Positions 1 through 5,924 of a DNA stretch of 7,451 nt are shown here, in pieces (the stretch's first letter is position 1; each line of letters opens with the position of its first letter). Source of the DNA: Chloroflexota bacterium (GTDB lineage Bacteria > Chloroflexota > Anaerolineae > Aggregatilineales > Phototrophicaceae); the NCBI GenBank assembly GCA_023430545.1, contig JAEZAF010000309.1, forward strand, positions 1-7,451, read 5' to 3'. The notes under the pieces were generated by a model. It did not search any database and was not told the DNA's origin. It was given only the letters and a program-made list of their open reading frames with translations. The translations under genes and the position numbers were made by a program.

Positions 1-12
1 CCAGTTGCTTTA

Positions 13-68
13 CTCCGAGGAAAGGAAATTGATCTGCGGTGACCTGTTTTTCTCCCTTTCCCTCGGAG
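13..68. repeat. Imperfect inverted repeat downstream of the potassium importer gene
   Basis: CTCCGAGG-AAAGG at 13-25 is matched by its reverse complement CCTTTC-CCTCGGAG at 55-68, giving 13 pairs with one bulged base around a loop of about 29 nt. It lies 88-143 nt beyond the stop codon of the minus-strand importer gene. Neither strand has a U-tract after the stem, so it is not a standard intrinsic terminator. It may be a 3'-end processing or stabilising structure, or the end of another unit outside the window. Confidence 0.35.
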
Positions 69-102
69 CGAACGACGGATGCTCTTCCCGTCTGTAGCGA
101 GT

Positions 103-127
103 GGGGGAAAGGGCCGGGGATAGGGGG
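103..127 (+). other. G-quadruplex-type motif past the importer stop codon
   Basis: Four G-runs of 5, 3, 4 and 5 bases are separated by short loops aaa, cc and ata, so the tract meets the usual G3+/N1-7 quadruplex pattern. It starts 28 bases past the stop of the minus-strand importer gene. The G-rich strand is the template for that gene and its mRNA would carry the C-rich complement. A folded template strand could slow or stop RNA polymerase; that role is inference. Confidence 0.5.
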
Positions 128-155
128 CTTTTCCGCCTCTTCCCCAACTCCACCT

Positions 156-2231
156 TCAGAACTGCGTCTTCGGGTCGGTTTCCTGTGCAGCTTCGATTTC
201 CGGCGTGGTGGTATCGACGTTCTGCTCCGTCTCGATGACCGCGACCGGTTCCACATCCGCCTCATCCTGAATCAGCGTGTCATCGTTCTTGTCGATCTGA
301 TACGGGACCGTCGTCACGACCACATTTTCCATGTGCCCCAGCCCGACGTTGAAAATCAGCGCGCTGTTCTGATGCAGCCCCTGTTCCCAGAAGCTGTGCA
401 TCACCAGATGCCCCATGATCACATGCACAAAGCTGCCGGGGACTTTCGTCTGTAAATAACGGATGTGTTCCTGAATCGGCTCGATCAGGTGACGGTAAGG
501 TGAACTCAGCATCACCAGTTCGCCTTCGCCGATCCGCTGTTCCCATTTGCGCTGTGTATCCGCTGTGCGGTCCGGGTTAATCGCGACATGAATCGCCTGC
601 CACGGATGCCCCAGTGATTTCGCGAAGTTCACCATGCGGATCGTCTCAGCATGGACCTGATCGACCAGGATGATCGTCTGCACCGGGCGCGTTTCGATGG
701 TTCCGGCGTGTTCACGGCTCAGCACGCGGGCCACATCCTTATAGTGATGGTGAATCCGAGAGAAGATGAACACGATGAACGGGATCAGCAGCACGATAAT
801 CCATGCACCGCTGGTGAATTTCGTCACCGCGAATACCACCATCACGACGAAGGTACACACCGCGCCCAGACCGCTGACCAGAATCTTGTGCCACCAGTGC
901 GAGTCGTATTCGATGTCGGTCTCAAGTCCCTTGATCTTTTCGCCCGGTTTCAGATGTCCGGACCGCCAGAAGCGACGCACCATACCTGACTGCGAGATCG
1001 TGAAGCTCATGAACACGCCCACCGCGTACAGCGGGATCAGCGCACTGATACGTGCCTGCGCGATCACCACCAGAAACGCTGCAGCCAGCGCCAGCAGCAG
1101 AATCCCCCACGAGAACACCAGCCGACTGCCACGGAAGGTCATCTGACGCGGCAGAAAGCCATCCCCCGCCAGCAGCGCCGCCAGCCGTGGGAAGTCCGCA
1201 TAGCTGGTATTGGCCGCCATCAGCAGGATCAGGGCCGTCGCAAACAGCGTGACACGCCACAGGAAACTGTCCGGCCCAAAGACCGCACGCCCAAGCTGAG
1301 AGATCACCGTCTCGTTTTCCAGCGGGATCACATGCGTATGATTTGCCAGAAACGTAATACCGAGGAACAGCACGATCAGGATGCCGCTCATCCACATCAG
1401 CGTGACCGCCGCGTTATGGCTGCGCGGCTTCTTGAAGGCCGTGATCCCGTTCGAGATCGCCTCAATACCCGTCAGTGCCGTACAGCCGCTGGAGAAAGCG
1501 CGCAGCACCAGAAACAGTCCCAGACTTGTCAGCCCGCCGTGATGTCCCTGTAACTCGCGGAACGACTCGATCTGCATTTCGGTCGGGACCAGTTCATCCA
1601 GCGTGCCGGTCAGATAGCGGATCAGCCCAACACCGATCATCAGCAGCATCGTCCCCAGAAAGAAATACGTTGGCACCGCGAAGATGCGTCCGCTTTCCTT
1701 CAGACCGCGCATATTGACAATCGTCATAATCAGGATGACCGACAGCGCCATCAGCACGCGGAAGGGCAGCAGATCCGGGAAGGCGGAGACAATCTGCGCC
1801 ACGCCGGAGCTGATGCTGACGGCCACCGTCAGCACGTAGTCCAGCAGCAGCGCGGCACCGGCAATCTGCGCCGGGACTTCGCCGAGGTTATCGCGTGCGA
1901 CGATATAAGCACCGCCGCCGCCGGGATACGCGTAAATCGTCTGACGGTACGACAGCGTGACAATCGCCAGCAGTGTCGCGATCGCAATCGCAATTGGCAT
2001 CGACAGGCCGAAGATCGACGTGCCGCCAGCCTGTGCGTCCCACAGTGTTGTAGCCCCCGCACCGATGGCGAGGCCGAGGATAATCAGGATCTCTTCGGTC
2101 GCATACGCGGTCGAAGATAATGCGTCTGATGCAAAGACAGCCAGCCCCACCGGACGGCTGATCGATTGATGTTCCATATCCTGGGTAGCGATAGGCGCGC
2201 CGACAAGCAAACGCCCGACATTCACTCTCAC
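156..2231 (-). CDS. kimA: KimA-like potassium importer (KUP/APC superfamily) with cytosolic C-terminal domain
   Basis: This 691-residue inner-membrane transporter is probably a high-affinity, proton-coupled K+ importer. The sequence resembles Bacillus subtilis KimA (YdaO) from the N-terminus on: SDALSSTAYATEE (35-47), SYRQTIYAYPGGGGAYIV (94-111), LLDYVLTVAVSIS (129-141), AFSSGCTALTGIEAISN (245-261) and LIPLYAVGVF (398-407). About 12 hydrophobic segments span roughly 26-494. D36, Y43, D131, T135, S139, T254 and E257 align with residues I recall as the K+ site of KimA. A soluble domain resembling a universal-stress-protein fold follows (about 517-645, with SPYR at 577-580 and VPYQ at 642-645), then an acidic Asp/Glu/Thr-rich tail (646-691) that I do not recognise from KimA. 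The start is GTG, chosen because an AAAGGGG site lies 7 nt upstream; a second in-frame GTG two codons later is spaced worse. A generic amino-acid permease is the alternative call; the potassium motifs argue against it. Confidence 0.85.
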   Translation of the reverse strand: MRVNVGRLLVGAPIATQDMEHQSISRPVGLAVFASDALSSTAYATEEILIILGLAIGAGATTLWDAQAGGTSIFGLSMPIAIAIATLLAIVTLSYRQTIYAYPGGGGAYIVARDNLGEVPAQIAGAALLLDYVLTVAVSISSGVAQIVSAFPDLLPFRVLMALSVILIMTIVNMRGLKESGRIFAVPTYFFLGTMLLMIGVGLIRYLTGTLDELVPTEMQIESFRELQGHHGGLTSLGLFLVLRAFSSGCTALTGIEAISNGITAFKKPRSHNAAVTLMWMSGILIVLFLGITFLANHTHVIPLENETVISQLGRAVFGPDSFLWRVTLFATALILLMAANTSYADFPRLAALLAGDGFLPRQMTFRGSRLVFSWGILLLALAAAFLVVIAQARISALIPLYAVGVFMSFTISQSGMVRRFWRSGHLKPGEKIKGLETDIEYDSHWWHKILVSGLGAVCTFVVMVVFAVTKFTSGAWIIVLLIPFIVFIFSRIHHHYKDVARVLSREHAGTIETRPVQTIILVDQVHAETIRMVNFAKSLGHPWQAIHVAINPDRTADTQRKWEQRIGEGELVMLSSPYRHLIEPIQEHIRYLQTKVPGSFVHVIMGHLVMHSFWEQGLHQNSALIFNVGLGHMENVVVTTVPYQIDKNDDTLIQDEADVEPVAVIETEQNVDTTTPEIEAAQETDPKTQF

Positions 2232-2238
2232 AGTAAAA

Positions 2239-2245
2239 CCCCTTT
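2239..2245 (-). promoter_or_regulatory. Shine-Dalgarno site fixing the GTG start of the importer
   Basis: On the minus strand AAAGGGG is followed by 7 nt and then GTG. This spacing favours the GTG at 2229-2231 over the next in-frame GTG at 2223-2225, which would be 13 nt away. There is no in-frame ATG near the beginning. Confidence 0.65.
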
Positions 2246-2370
2246 ACAGGCTGCAACTGCCGAAGGTTGAATACAAAACGGATGGCGATTTCAGATGTAG
2301 TGTTGGATGTAGATGGAATTACGTCGAAGCGACAGGATAGAAGCGGGAGCTAACCGTTAGGTGGAGAATG

Positions 2371-2398
2371 GATTCTGGCAGTGCCCTGCAAGAGAATC
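2371..2398 (-). promoter_or_regulatory. Stem-loop in the predicted leader of the importer mRNA
   Basis: GATTCT (2371-2376) pairs with AGAATC (2393-2398), and inside it GCAG pairs with CTGC, giving a two-part stem of 10 pairs with an internal loop. It lies within the leader predicted from the promoter at 2491-2518. No U-tract follows on either strand, so it is a structural or regulatory element rather than a terminator. No named riboswitch is recognised. Confidence 0.35.
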
Positions 2399-2490
2399 AC
2401 AATAGTAGTCTGCGATCTGATCAGTTGAAGTGGAGACACAAGGTTCATCCTGGTTAAGACCCATCGGAATTTTGATGAAATCTTCCATTC

Positions 2491-2518
2491 AGCATATCAG
2501 ACCGTATAGCACTGTCAA
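2491..2518 (-). promoter_or_regulatory. Predicted sigma70-type promoter for the potassium importer gene
   Basis: On the minus strand a perfect -35 TTGACA (2518-2513) is separated by 16 nt from TATGCT (2496-2491), which matches 4 of 6 consensus -10 bases. Transcription would begin near 2484, leaving an untranslated leader of about 250 nt before the GTG start at 2231. No better promoter is evident closer to the gene. Confidence 0.5.
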
Positions 2519-2594
2519 TAGTGATCGACTGCGCCATCGTCTGCCTGACACTACCTCACAGATCCTTCTTTTCCGCGTCAGTTCACCGCAGGGG

Positions 2595-2612
2595 ATAGAA
2601 TAAGCGTTCTAT
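2595..2612. repeat. Small inverted repeat ATAGAA-N6-TTCTAT
   Basis: Arms at 2595-2600 and 2607-2612 are perfect complements around taagcg. The element lies upstream of the predicted importer promoter and is either a weak hairpin or a protein-binding site. Six-base arms can occur by chance. Confidence 0.3.
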
Positions 2613-2630
2613 GAATTTTCTCATTTTCAC

Positions 2631-2643
2631 TGGTGAGTCACCA
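2631..2643. repeat. 13-nt palindrome TGGTGA-g-TCACCA
   Basis: Two perfect 6-base arms flank a single central base, a form typical of dimeric regulator sites. It lies about 115 bases upstream of the predicted -35 box of the importer and 19 bases from the neighbouring ATAGAA inverted repeat. No regulator gene is in view. Confidence 0.35.
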
Positions 2644-2741
2644 CGCGGATTTTCGGTCCACTTCGTTAGAAAATTCGAACCGCACAACCCGAACATTCGT
2701 GCTATGATTTGTACTGAAGACAATACAAAAATAATGAGGGC

Positions 2742-2785
2742 TTGTTGCTGCTGCACATATTTTTTTTGTGCAGCAGCAGCAACAA
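2742..2785. repeat. Triplet-repeat hairpin 1 (CTG arm, T-rich loop, CAG arm)
   Basis: The left arm TTGTTGCTGCTGCACA (2742-2757) and right arm TGTGCAGCAGC(AGC)AACAA (2767-2785) pair over 16 bases. The right arm carries one extra CAG unit that bulges out. The loop tattttttt is nine bases. The T-run sits in the loop, not after the stem, so it does not have the form of an intrinsic terminator. The extra triplet in one arm looks like repeat slippage. Confidence 0.6.
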
Positions 2786-2892
2786 ACTGCTGCAATCGCA
2801 CCAAACACCGGAGGCTATGTGAAACCTACCACCCCTGACCGTGCCGCCGCAACCCCATAAGGATGCAATACATTGCGCCCTGTATGCTTGTA

Positions 2893-2921
2893 GCAGCAGC
2901 ACAAAATTTTTGTGCTGCTGC
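2893..2921. repeat. Triplet-repeat hairpin 2 (CAG arm, A/T centre, CTG arm) next to the FAH stop codon
   Basis: GCAGCAGCACAAAA (2893-2906) and TTTTGTGCTGCTGC (2908-2921) form a perfect 14-base inverted repeat around a single T. A further CTG tract follows at 2923-2933, ending 6 bases before the FAH stop codon at 2939-2941. On the minus strand this is the first structure after that gene and might help end or protect its mRNA, although no U-tract follows the stem. The core design (GC-triplet arms, then CACA/TGTG, then an A/T centre) is shared with hairpin 1. Confidence 0.6.
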
Positions 2922-2938
2922 CGCTGCTGCTGCAAACC

Positions 2939-3760
2939 CTACTCGCTGACCTTGCATGGGTTGGACAGCGTGCCGAGCTTGTCAATCGTCACACTGACAG
3001 TATCACCATCCTTCAGGAAGCGCGGGGGCTTCATCCCCTTGCCCACACCGGACGGAGTCCCCGTCAGAATCACATCGCCCGGTTCGAGTGTGAAGGTCTG
3101 CGAACAATAGGCCACCAGCTCATAAACGCCGTGGATCATGTCATTGGTGTTTCCATCCTGCATCACCTCATCGTTGACCATCGTCTTCAGCGCCAGATCC
3201 TGTGGATCGGGGATCTCGTCACGGGTGACGATGGCTGGCCCCAGCGGGCAGAAGGTGTCCATTCCTTTGGCCCGCGCCCACTGCGACTCCGCATCCTGTA
3301 AATCACGCGCCGAGACATCATTGGCGATGGTGTATCCGAAGATATAGTTGGGCGCTTCTTCCGCAGTGATGTCCTTGCCGCGCCGCCCGATCACAATCGC
3401 CAGTTCGCCTTCCCAGTCCACCATATCGGTGATCGACCGCTTCCACGTAATCGCTTCACCCTGACCGATCACGCTGGACGAGAACTTGGAGAAGATCAGC
3501 GGTGCTTCCGGTACATCATTACCCAGTTCGGCGGCGTGCGCGGCGTAATTGCGCCCAACGCACAGGATCTTGCCGGGATGCAGCGGTGCATGGATCTTAC
3601 ATTCCGCAATCGGGAAGCGCTGGCTGATAACGCCGAGCGTGATGCCGCTTTCGATCAGATTCAACAGTGAGGTGCTCCATGATGAGGCGATAATCTCATC
3701 GCCTTCGATCACACCGATCCGGTTCGCCTGTCCGCGATGCGTAAAGACCACGATTTGCAT
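2939..3760 (-). CDS. Fumarylacetoacetate hydrolase (FAH) family protein
   Basis: This 273-residue cytosolic enzyme belongs to the family of metal-dependent hydrolases, decarboxylases and isomerases that act on 2-keto or acylpyruvate-type intermediates of aromatic and other catabolism. The catalytic core starts near residue 62 with PGKILCVGRNYAAHAAELG. Metal ligands are expected at E117 and E119 (DWEGELA, 115-121) and D148 (ANDVSARD). K165 lies in the WARAKGMDTFCPLGP block (161-175), and TGTPSGVG is at 233-240. The N-terminal 60 residues form the usual small domain. Length and motifs are typical and intact. The substrate cannot be told from sequence; acylpyruvase, ureidoglycolate lyase-like and 2-hydroxyhepta-2,4-diene-1,7-dioate isomerase-like activities are all possible. 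The ATG follows a weak purine-rich stretch (3764-3776). It is transcribed away from the oxidoreductase gene. Confidence 0.9.
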   Translation of the reverse strand: MQIVVFTHRGQANRIGVIEGDEIIASSWSTSLLNLIESGITLGVISQRFPIAECKIHAPLHPGKILCVGRNYAAHAAELGNDVPEAPLIFSKFSSSVIGQGEAITWKRSITDMVDWEGELAIVIGRRGKDITAEEAPNYIFGYTIANDVSARDLQDAESQWARAKGMDTFCPLGPAIVTRDEIPDPQDLALKTMVNDEVMQDGNTNDMIHGVYELVAYCSQTFTLEPGDVILTGTPSGVGKGMKPPRFLKDGDTVSVTIDKLGTLSNPCKVSE

Positions 3761-3810
3761 GTGCTCACTTCTTTCTGTTGGTTAAATCATCACTGTTCTG
3801 TTGACCGTCG

Positions 3811-3838
3811 ATTGTATCGAGGGATCGCCGACTGTCGA
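3811..3838 (-). promoter_or_regulatory. Predicted promoter of the FAH-family gene
   Basis: On the minus strand, TCGACA (3838-3833; 5 of 6 to the -35 consensus) lies 16 nt before TACAAT (3816-3811; 5 of 6 to the -10 consensus). A start near 3804 would give a leader of about 45 nt. It faces away from the promoter at 3911-3938. Confidence 0.5.
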
Positions 3839-3848
3839 GTTTTGACGC

Positions 3849-3870
3849 TGAGACACTTTGAGAGTCTCAA
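3849..3870. promoter_or_regulatory. Overlapping palindromes between divergent promoters, candidate operator
   Basis: TTGAGA-g-TCTCAA (3858-3870) is a perfect 13-nt palindrome, and TGAGAC-N9-GTCTCA (3849-3869) overlaps it with a different spacing. Both lie just upstream of the predicted FAH -35 box and about 40 bases upstream of the oxidoreductase -35 box. A dimeric regulator could act on both genes from here. No regulator gene is adjacent, so this is inference. Confidence 0.4.
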
Positions 3871-3910
3871 CAAGATCTCATTACAGGATATAAAGATGAG
3901 GGGTTGTTTG

Positions 3911-3938
3911 TTGCCGCTTCCCCCTCGTCTGGTATGAT
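3911..3938 (+). promoter_or_regulatory. Predicted promoter of the luciferase-like oxidoreductase gene
   Basis: TTGCCG (3911-3916; 4 of 6) is followed after 16 nt by TATGAT (3933-3938; 5 of 6). Transcription near 3945 would leave a short leader of about 25 nt. This also argues for the ATG at 3970, because the upstream in-frame ATG at 3904 would lie before the transcription start. Confidence 0.5.
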
Positions 3939-3957
3939 TCCTGCATTCGTACACGAG

Positions 3958-3962
3958 AGGGG
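3958..3962 (+). promoter_or_regulatory. Shine-Dalgarno site fixing the oxidoreductase start
   Basis: AGGGG is followed by 7 nt and then ATG at 3970. The open frame extends upstream to an ATG at 3904, but that region holds the predicted -10 box and encodes no family-like residues. Confidence 0.7.
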
Positions 3963-3969
3963 AAACCTG

Positions 3970-4905
3970 ATGACTCAAATCGGTATCATGATCGAAGGAC
4001 AGGATGGGCTGAACTGGCCGCGCTGGAAGCGTCTTCTGCAGGCTGCTGAGGATTTCGGATACCAGTGCGTCTTCCGCTCCGATCACTTTACGAATCCGAA
4101 CCCGCCCGACAAGGACTCGCTTGAACTGTGGGTCTCGCTGACCTACGCTGCCAGCCATACCCAGCGCATCGAATTCGGGCCGTGTGTCGCGCCGGTCACA
4201 TTTCGCCATCCGTCCATGACCGTTCGCATGGCCGCACAGGTGGATGATCTGAGCGACGGTCGGCTGATCCTCGGCATGGGGGCAGGCTGGCAGGATCGTG
4301 AGCATCACAACTTCGGTATCCCCTTCTACGACTTCACCACCCGCTATGAGATGCTCGAAGATGCGCTGGAGATCACCAGCCAACTGCTTGAAAGTGACTC
4401 GCCGGTCACATGGCAGGGCAAGCACTTCGCACTCGATGAGGCCATTCTGCTGCCGCGCCCACAGCGCAAAACACCGATCATGATCGGTGGAAAAGGCCCG
4501 AAGAAGACGATGCCGCTGGTCGCGAAGTACGCCGATGAGTGGAACGGTGTCTTCATCTCGCTCGAAGATTATCGCGATCGCACCCGGCTGCTGAACGATC
4601 TGCTCCGTGAGAACGGACGCGATCCGGGCAGTGTCAAGCGGTCCCTGATGACACAGATCATCTTCGGTAAGGACGACGCCGCGCTGGATGCCCGTCTCGC
4701 CGCCCGAGGACACGACCGCAGTAAGGTGGATGATCTGATCGCACGCGGCCTGATTGTCGGTACCCCCTCAGCGGTGATTGACCAGCTCGGCGCGTTCGCT
4801 GAAGCTGGCGTAGAGCGTTTTATGCTGCAATGGATCGATCTGGATGACATCGAAGGGCTGGAACAGGTCGCCCAGGATGTACTCCCACACTTCCATCAGG
4901 CCTGA
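3970..4905 (+). CDS. LLM-class (luciferase-like) F420-dependent oxidoreductase
   Basis: This 311-residue soluble enzyme has the luciferase-like TIM-barrel fold and probably uses the deazaflavin cofactor F420 (FMN is possible) to reduce or oxidise a small organic substrate that cannot be named. The first strand begins at MTQIGIMIEG. Family blocks follow: SDHF (37-40), the TQRIEFGPCVAPVTFRHP stretch (64-81), DDLSDGRLILGMGAGW (92-107) with E111 and the following G116, RYEMLEDALEI (125-135), then PRPQRKTPIMIGGKGPK (162-178) and ADEWN (188-192). The C-terminal part (GTPSAVIDQLGAFAEAGVERFMLQW, in two halves) is also typical. The frame is intact and of normal length. It diverges from the FAH-family gene across a 209-base control region, so the two may be co-regulated. 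No F420 biosynthesis gene is in the window. The family assignment is firm; the cofactor choice is less so. Confidence 0.9.
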   Translation: MTQIGIMIEGQDGLNWPRWKRLLQAAEDFGYQCVFRSDHFTNPNPPDKDSLELWVSLTYAASHTQRIEFGPCVAPVTFRHPSMTVRMAAQVDDLSDGRLILGMGAGWQDREHHNFGIPFYDFTTRYEMLEDALEITSQLLESDSPVTWQGKHFALDEAILLPRPQRKTPIMIGGKGPKKTMPLVAKYADEWNGVFISLEDYRDRTRLLNDLLRENGRDPGSVKRSLMTQIIFGKDDAALDARLAARGHDRSKVDDLIARGLIVGTPSAVIDQLGAFAEAGVERFMLQWIDLDDIEGLEQVAQDVLPHFHQA

Positions 4906-4938
4906 CACTTATCACGATGTCATCAGGGGTGGATGCAG

Positions 4939-4960
4939 GGGCAGGGAAGCAGCTCTGCCC
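4939..4960 (+). terminator. Weak hairpin downstream of the oxidoreductase gene
   Basis: GGGCAG (4939-4944) pairs with CTGCCC (4955-4960) around a 10-nt loop, 34 nt after the stop codon, followed by ttatgt rather than a U-tract. A second small repeat, TGACA (4903-4907) with TGTCA (4918-4922), overlaps the stop codon. These may mark the 3' end of the transcript, but the signal is weak. Confidence 0.3.
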
Positions 4961-5098
4961 TTATGTACTACGTCCATCATACCCGCGATATTTGCCGTTA
5001 TATACTAATTGCTTCTTAATAGGATGTTTCCATTTTCCTCATGATTGACAAAATACACTTGTTTGTGATGTTATACGTCACCCCTTCGGCTAAAACGC

Positions 5099-5126
5099 TT
5101 GGAGCTGAAGCGCATTGTCGTATAAT
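5099..5126 (+). promoter_or_regulatory. Predicted promoter of the two-helix membrane protein gene
   Basis: A perfect -10 TATAAT (5121-5126) lies 16 nt after TTGGAG (5099-5104), a weak -35 with only TTG conserved. The start would be near 5133, giving a leader of about 40 nt. An inverted repeat CGCTT-N7-AAGCG (5096-5112) overlaps the -35 and could be an operator. A separate perfect TTGACA at 5045-5050 has only TTATAC at 20 nt spacing, too long for a standard promoter. Confidence 0.5.
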
Positions 5127-5173
5127 GTCATTATAGTAATTTACGAGCTTCAAACACACACAGGAGTTACATC

Positions 5174-5803
5174 ATGAAATACCTCAGTCATCGTCTTTCA
5201 GCAGCTATGTGGTCGAGAGTCCTGCTTCTTTGGCTCATCCTCGGTATCGGATCTCTGATCGTGGGCGGTGTGGCATTAGGGTTAGGCCGTTTTGTCCAGG
5301 ATAATATTCGTGCTGAACTTGAAAGCCAGCAGATCAGCTTCTCTCCTGCCGAGGGACTGACCGACGCCGAACGGGCGATCCCGGGTATCGTTGAAAACGC
5401 CGGGCAGCCGCTGCTGACCGGTAATCAGGCCAAAGTTTATTCAGAATACATCGGCCTGCACATGCGTGAATCAGCGGAAGAGGCTGGCTATCCCGGCGCA
5501 GCATATGCGACACTGGGCGGCCCACAGCGTGAACTGAGAGCAGCAGTCGCCGCAGCTCGCGAAGCTGGCGATGAAGAAGCACTTGCCGAAGCCGAAGCTG
5601 ATCTGGCAACCGTTACCAACCTGCGTAACTCGATGCTCAATGGTAGCAACCTGCGTGGTAACCTGCTCTCCGCCTTCGGTTGGGACAACGTCGCCACCGG
5701 TGTCATCACAGCAGGTGTGGTCGTGCTGGTCCTGTCGCTGGTGTTCTTCGTCCTCTTCTTCTACGAAGTGCGTCGCGGTCACCTGCCTCCCACTGAGGCG
5801 TAA
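5174..5803 (+). CDS. Uncharacterised membrane protein with two helices flanking a soluble domain
   Basis: The function of this 209-residue protein is not recognised. It has a short basic N-terminus (MKYLSHRLSAAMWSR), a first transmembrane helix (about 15-38), a soluble region of about 130 residues (41-170), a second transmembrane helix (about 174-197) and a short tail starting RRGH. By the positive-inside rule both ends are cytoplasmic and the central domain lies outside. That domain includes GNQAKVYSEYIGLHM (83-97), an Ala/Glu-rich helical stretch that may be coiled (117-150) and SNLRGNLLSAFGW (158-170). It resembles, from memory, a group of unnamed actinobacterial membrane proteins with a similar block of QA-Y-H then LRG-LL before the last helix. 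AGGAG 7 nt before ATG gives a clear start. It has its own promoter and a strong terminator, so it is probably a single-gene unit. Confidence 0.8.
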   Translation: MKYLSHRLSAAMWSRVLLLWLILGIGSLIVGGVALGLGRFVQDNIRAELESQQISFSPAEGLTDAERAIPGIVENAGQPLLTGNQAKVYSEYIGLHMRESAEEAGYPGAAYATLGGPQRELRAAVAAAREAGDEEALAEAEADLATVTNLRNSMLNGSNLRGNLLSAFGWDNVATGVITAGVVVLVLSLVFFVLFFYEVRRGHLPPTEA

Positions 5804-5837
5804 TCTCCAGGCCTCACACATCCAGACTGAAATTCAC

Positions 5838-5877
5838 AGATACCTCCGCATGCCACAGGCTGCGGAGGTATCTTTTT
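5838..5877 (+). terminator. Strong intrinsic terminator after the membrane protein gene
   Basis: A perfect 13-base stem, AGATACCTCCGCA (5838-5850) with TGCGGAGGTATCT (5861-5873), encloses a 10-nt loop and runs into a T5 tract (5873-5877). It starts 35 nt after the stop codon at 5803 and separates that transcript from uvrC. Confidence 0.9.
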
Positions 5878-5924
5878 GACTCAGGTATACGGAATAGAAC
5901 GTACTCCCAGCCAACTCTGCCTGT

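Larger units (their letters stand above)
2232..2938. other. Gene-free stretch of about 700 bases with a promoter, palindromes and hairpins
   Basis: I see no credible protein gene or tRNA here. The short open frames on both strands are low-complexity (poly-Cys, Leu, Gln or Ala from triplet runs) and lack good start sites. Reading towards the importer gene, the stretch holds two triplet-repeat hairpins (2742-2785, 2893-2921), two palindromes (2595-2612, 2631-2643), a sigma70-type promoter (2491-2518) and a leader of about 250 nt with a branched hairpin (2371-2398). The FAH gene on its right ends at 2939. Confidence 0.6.

Noticed and set aside
2316..2370. Plus-strand stretch with GAGCTAACCGTTAGG, slightly reminiscent of a conserved c-di-AMP riboswitch block
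   Set aside because: It is on the wrong strand for the importer mRNA and the other conserved blocks are absent.
2611..2838. 75-codon plus-strand frame with poly-Cys and poly-Ala
   Set aside because: Low-complexity product of the triplet hairpin, with no Shine-Dalgarno site or domain.
2819..2860. 13-codon GTG frame after a GGAGG sequence, overlapping an ATG-TGA pair, between the two triplet hairpins
   Set aside because: The ribosome site is only 4 nt from the start and the peptide has no recognisable feature; a leader peptide would need a gene downstream on the same strand, and there is none nearby.
2863..2949. 28-codon alanine-rich frame through hairpin 2 (plus strand)
   Set aside because: The poly-Ala comes from the CTG/CAG triplets, the frame overlaps the FAH gene end and it lacks a spaced ribosome site.
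3904..3969. Upstream ATG adding 22 residues to the oxidoreductase
   Set aside because: The extension overlaps the predicted -10 box, lacks a ribosome site and is not family-like; the ATG at 3970 has a good AGGGG site.
3790..4713. Minus-strand open frame of 307 codons opposite the oxidoreductase gene
   Set aside because: It lies antisense to a well-supported LLM-family gene, shows no family motifs and has no ribosome site; it follows from codon bias of the real gene.
5045..5076. Perfect TTGACA with TTATAC as an upstream promoter for the membrane protein
   Set aside because: The 20-nt spacing is outside the usual range, and the TATAAT at 5121 is a better candidate.
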